A stretch of 45,367 bases of DNA, from contig CAJNOQ010000607.1 in assembly GCA_905250885.1 (NCBI GenBank), forward strand, positions 1 through 45,367. Direction: 5' to 3'. The translations under genes and the position numbers were made by a program. This DNA is from Didymodactylos carnosus. Lineage: Eukaryota > Rotifera > Eurotatoria > Philodinida > Philodinidae. This document shows, piece after piece, positions 44,746 to 45,367 of the stretch. The notes under the pieces are model-generated. The model saw only the letters and a program-made list of their open reading frames with translations, was not told the DNA's origin and did no database searches. Every line of letters begins with the position of its first letter. The first letter of the stretch is position 1.

Positions 44746-45367
44746 GTAAAGTAATTAAGATACCTGACTTTCTAGAAAAATTTCAACGTTATCTGTGATA
44801 TGAGTATTCTAAAAAGTACTAAATACAGAAAAAAAAACTGTTCAAACAGGCGTTTTTTCTAACTTTAGTGTATGTTAGAATGCTTATATTTTTGCTAGAA
44901 ATAACTTCAAACTCTTTTTCACAGTTGAGTTTTTAAGAGCAAACCTTTCTCTACAAAATGAGGGGTTTCGCGACTCTGAGTAATTCTTTATAGGTGACTT
45001 ATAACAATTTTTGTGGAAGCTCTAACACCAGCTTTTACCTGCATGCCTATTATCAAGTACTTGATAATAGGTTTAGTACTAACACATCCTGTGGCCGTTG
45101 AGAATGCAACGAAGAGTGATTAAACCGCACAGAAAACCTTGCTAGCCTAAGAAGAATTAACTCATTAGGATCTAAAATCGAATGTCGATTAACGATTCGA
45201 TAGAAGTTTACTAGACGGAAATAGAGACGTCGATTTTTCAAAGGACATGATCGATTTTCACTAATTCCGGGTAAGCAACCAATCTATATTCAAAAGATAG
45301 CGCATGTCGAGTATGATCGAATACAACTATTTTTAAATCTTGAAACGGTGCACAAATAGTATTTTAG
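44746..45367. other. Right-edge intergenic DNA
   Basis: Only the 26-nt palindrome at 45046-45071 stands out. The minus-strand frame at 45053-45241 is not recognised. Confidence 0.4.
45046..45071. repeat. 26-nt perfect palindrome
   Basis: CCTATTATCAAGT followed immediately by its exact reverse complement, with no loop. The centre is the AAGTACTT word used by the nearby 44563-44745 cluster. Confidence 0.8.

Overview
The window is nuclear DNA from a small invertebrate, most likely a bdelloid rotifer; this is an inference. The supporting signs are AT-rich sequence, many GT-AG introns of only 55-75 nt, three clearly metazoan genes, a late-embryogenesis-abundant (LEA)-like hydrophilic repeat gene of the kind bdelloids carry, and a dense load of small non-autonomous DNA transposons. 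No bacterial-style operon, rRNA or intact tRNA was seen.

Genes, all on the + strand: (1) 8614-16963, a 14-exon secreted two-domain GH31 alpha-glucosidase (maltase-glucoamylase/sucrase-isomaltase type), in-frame product 1885 aa, both catalytic halves intact. (2) About 20099-21077, an LEA-like gene whose 5' end is not found and whose first visible splice does not keep the frame with its best sites. (3) 25647-31965, an 18-exon RB1CC1/FIP200 autophagy scaffold of 1436 aa, from the N-terminal ubiquitin-like segment to the C-terminal claw. (4) 37954-40167, a 5-exon cyclin I/G-type cyclin of 349 aa. Every junction in genes 1, 3 and 4 was checked by hand for GT-AG ends and phase. A weak candidate terminal exon lies on the - strand at 42998-43175.

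The intergenic DNA is mostly mobile-element debris. It holds a LINE reverse-transcriptase relic (3486-4055), several long foldback elements (1411-1707, 18032-18381, 19320-19400, 19563-19782, 42225-42728, and one inside a GH31 intron), a Tc1/mariner-like element with TA flanks (43280-44554), a hAT-like element nested inside it with an exact 8-bp target duplication (43561-44124), and a Mutator-like miniature element with a 10-bp duplication (36910-37083).

The most unusual signal is a repeated architecture. Three elements unrelated in sequence (4746-5547, 21242-21918, 43561-44124) each have short terminal inverted repeats, then dense arrays of one short motif in both orientations (self-complementary TAGGATCCTA, AAGATCTTG; and CTCCTGATTTT), then a motif-free core of about 240-300 bp, then a second array. 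At least five more clusters (412-800, 850-1045, 23840-24060, 36255-36380, 44563-44745) look alike but lack convincing ends. I read these as non-autonomous hAT-like transposons with greatly expanded subterminal, transposase-binding-type repeats.

The four genes show no functional linkage (carbohydrate digestion, desiccation-type protein, autophagy, cell cycle); each is an independent transcription unit.
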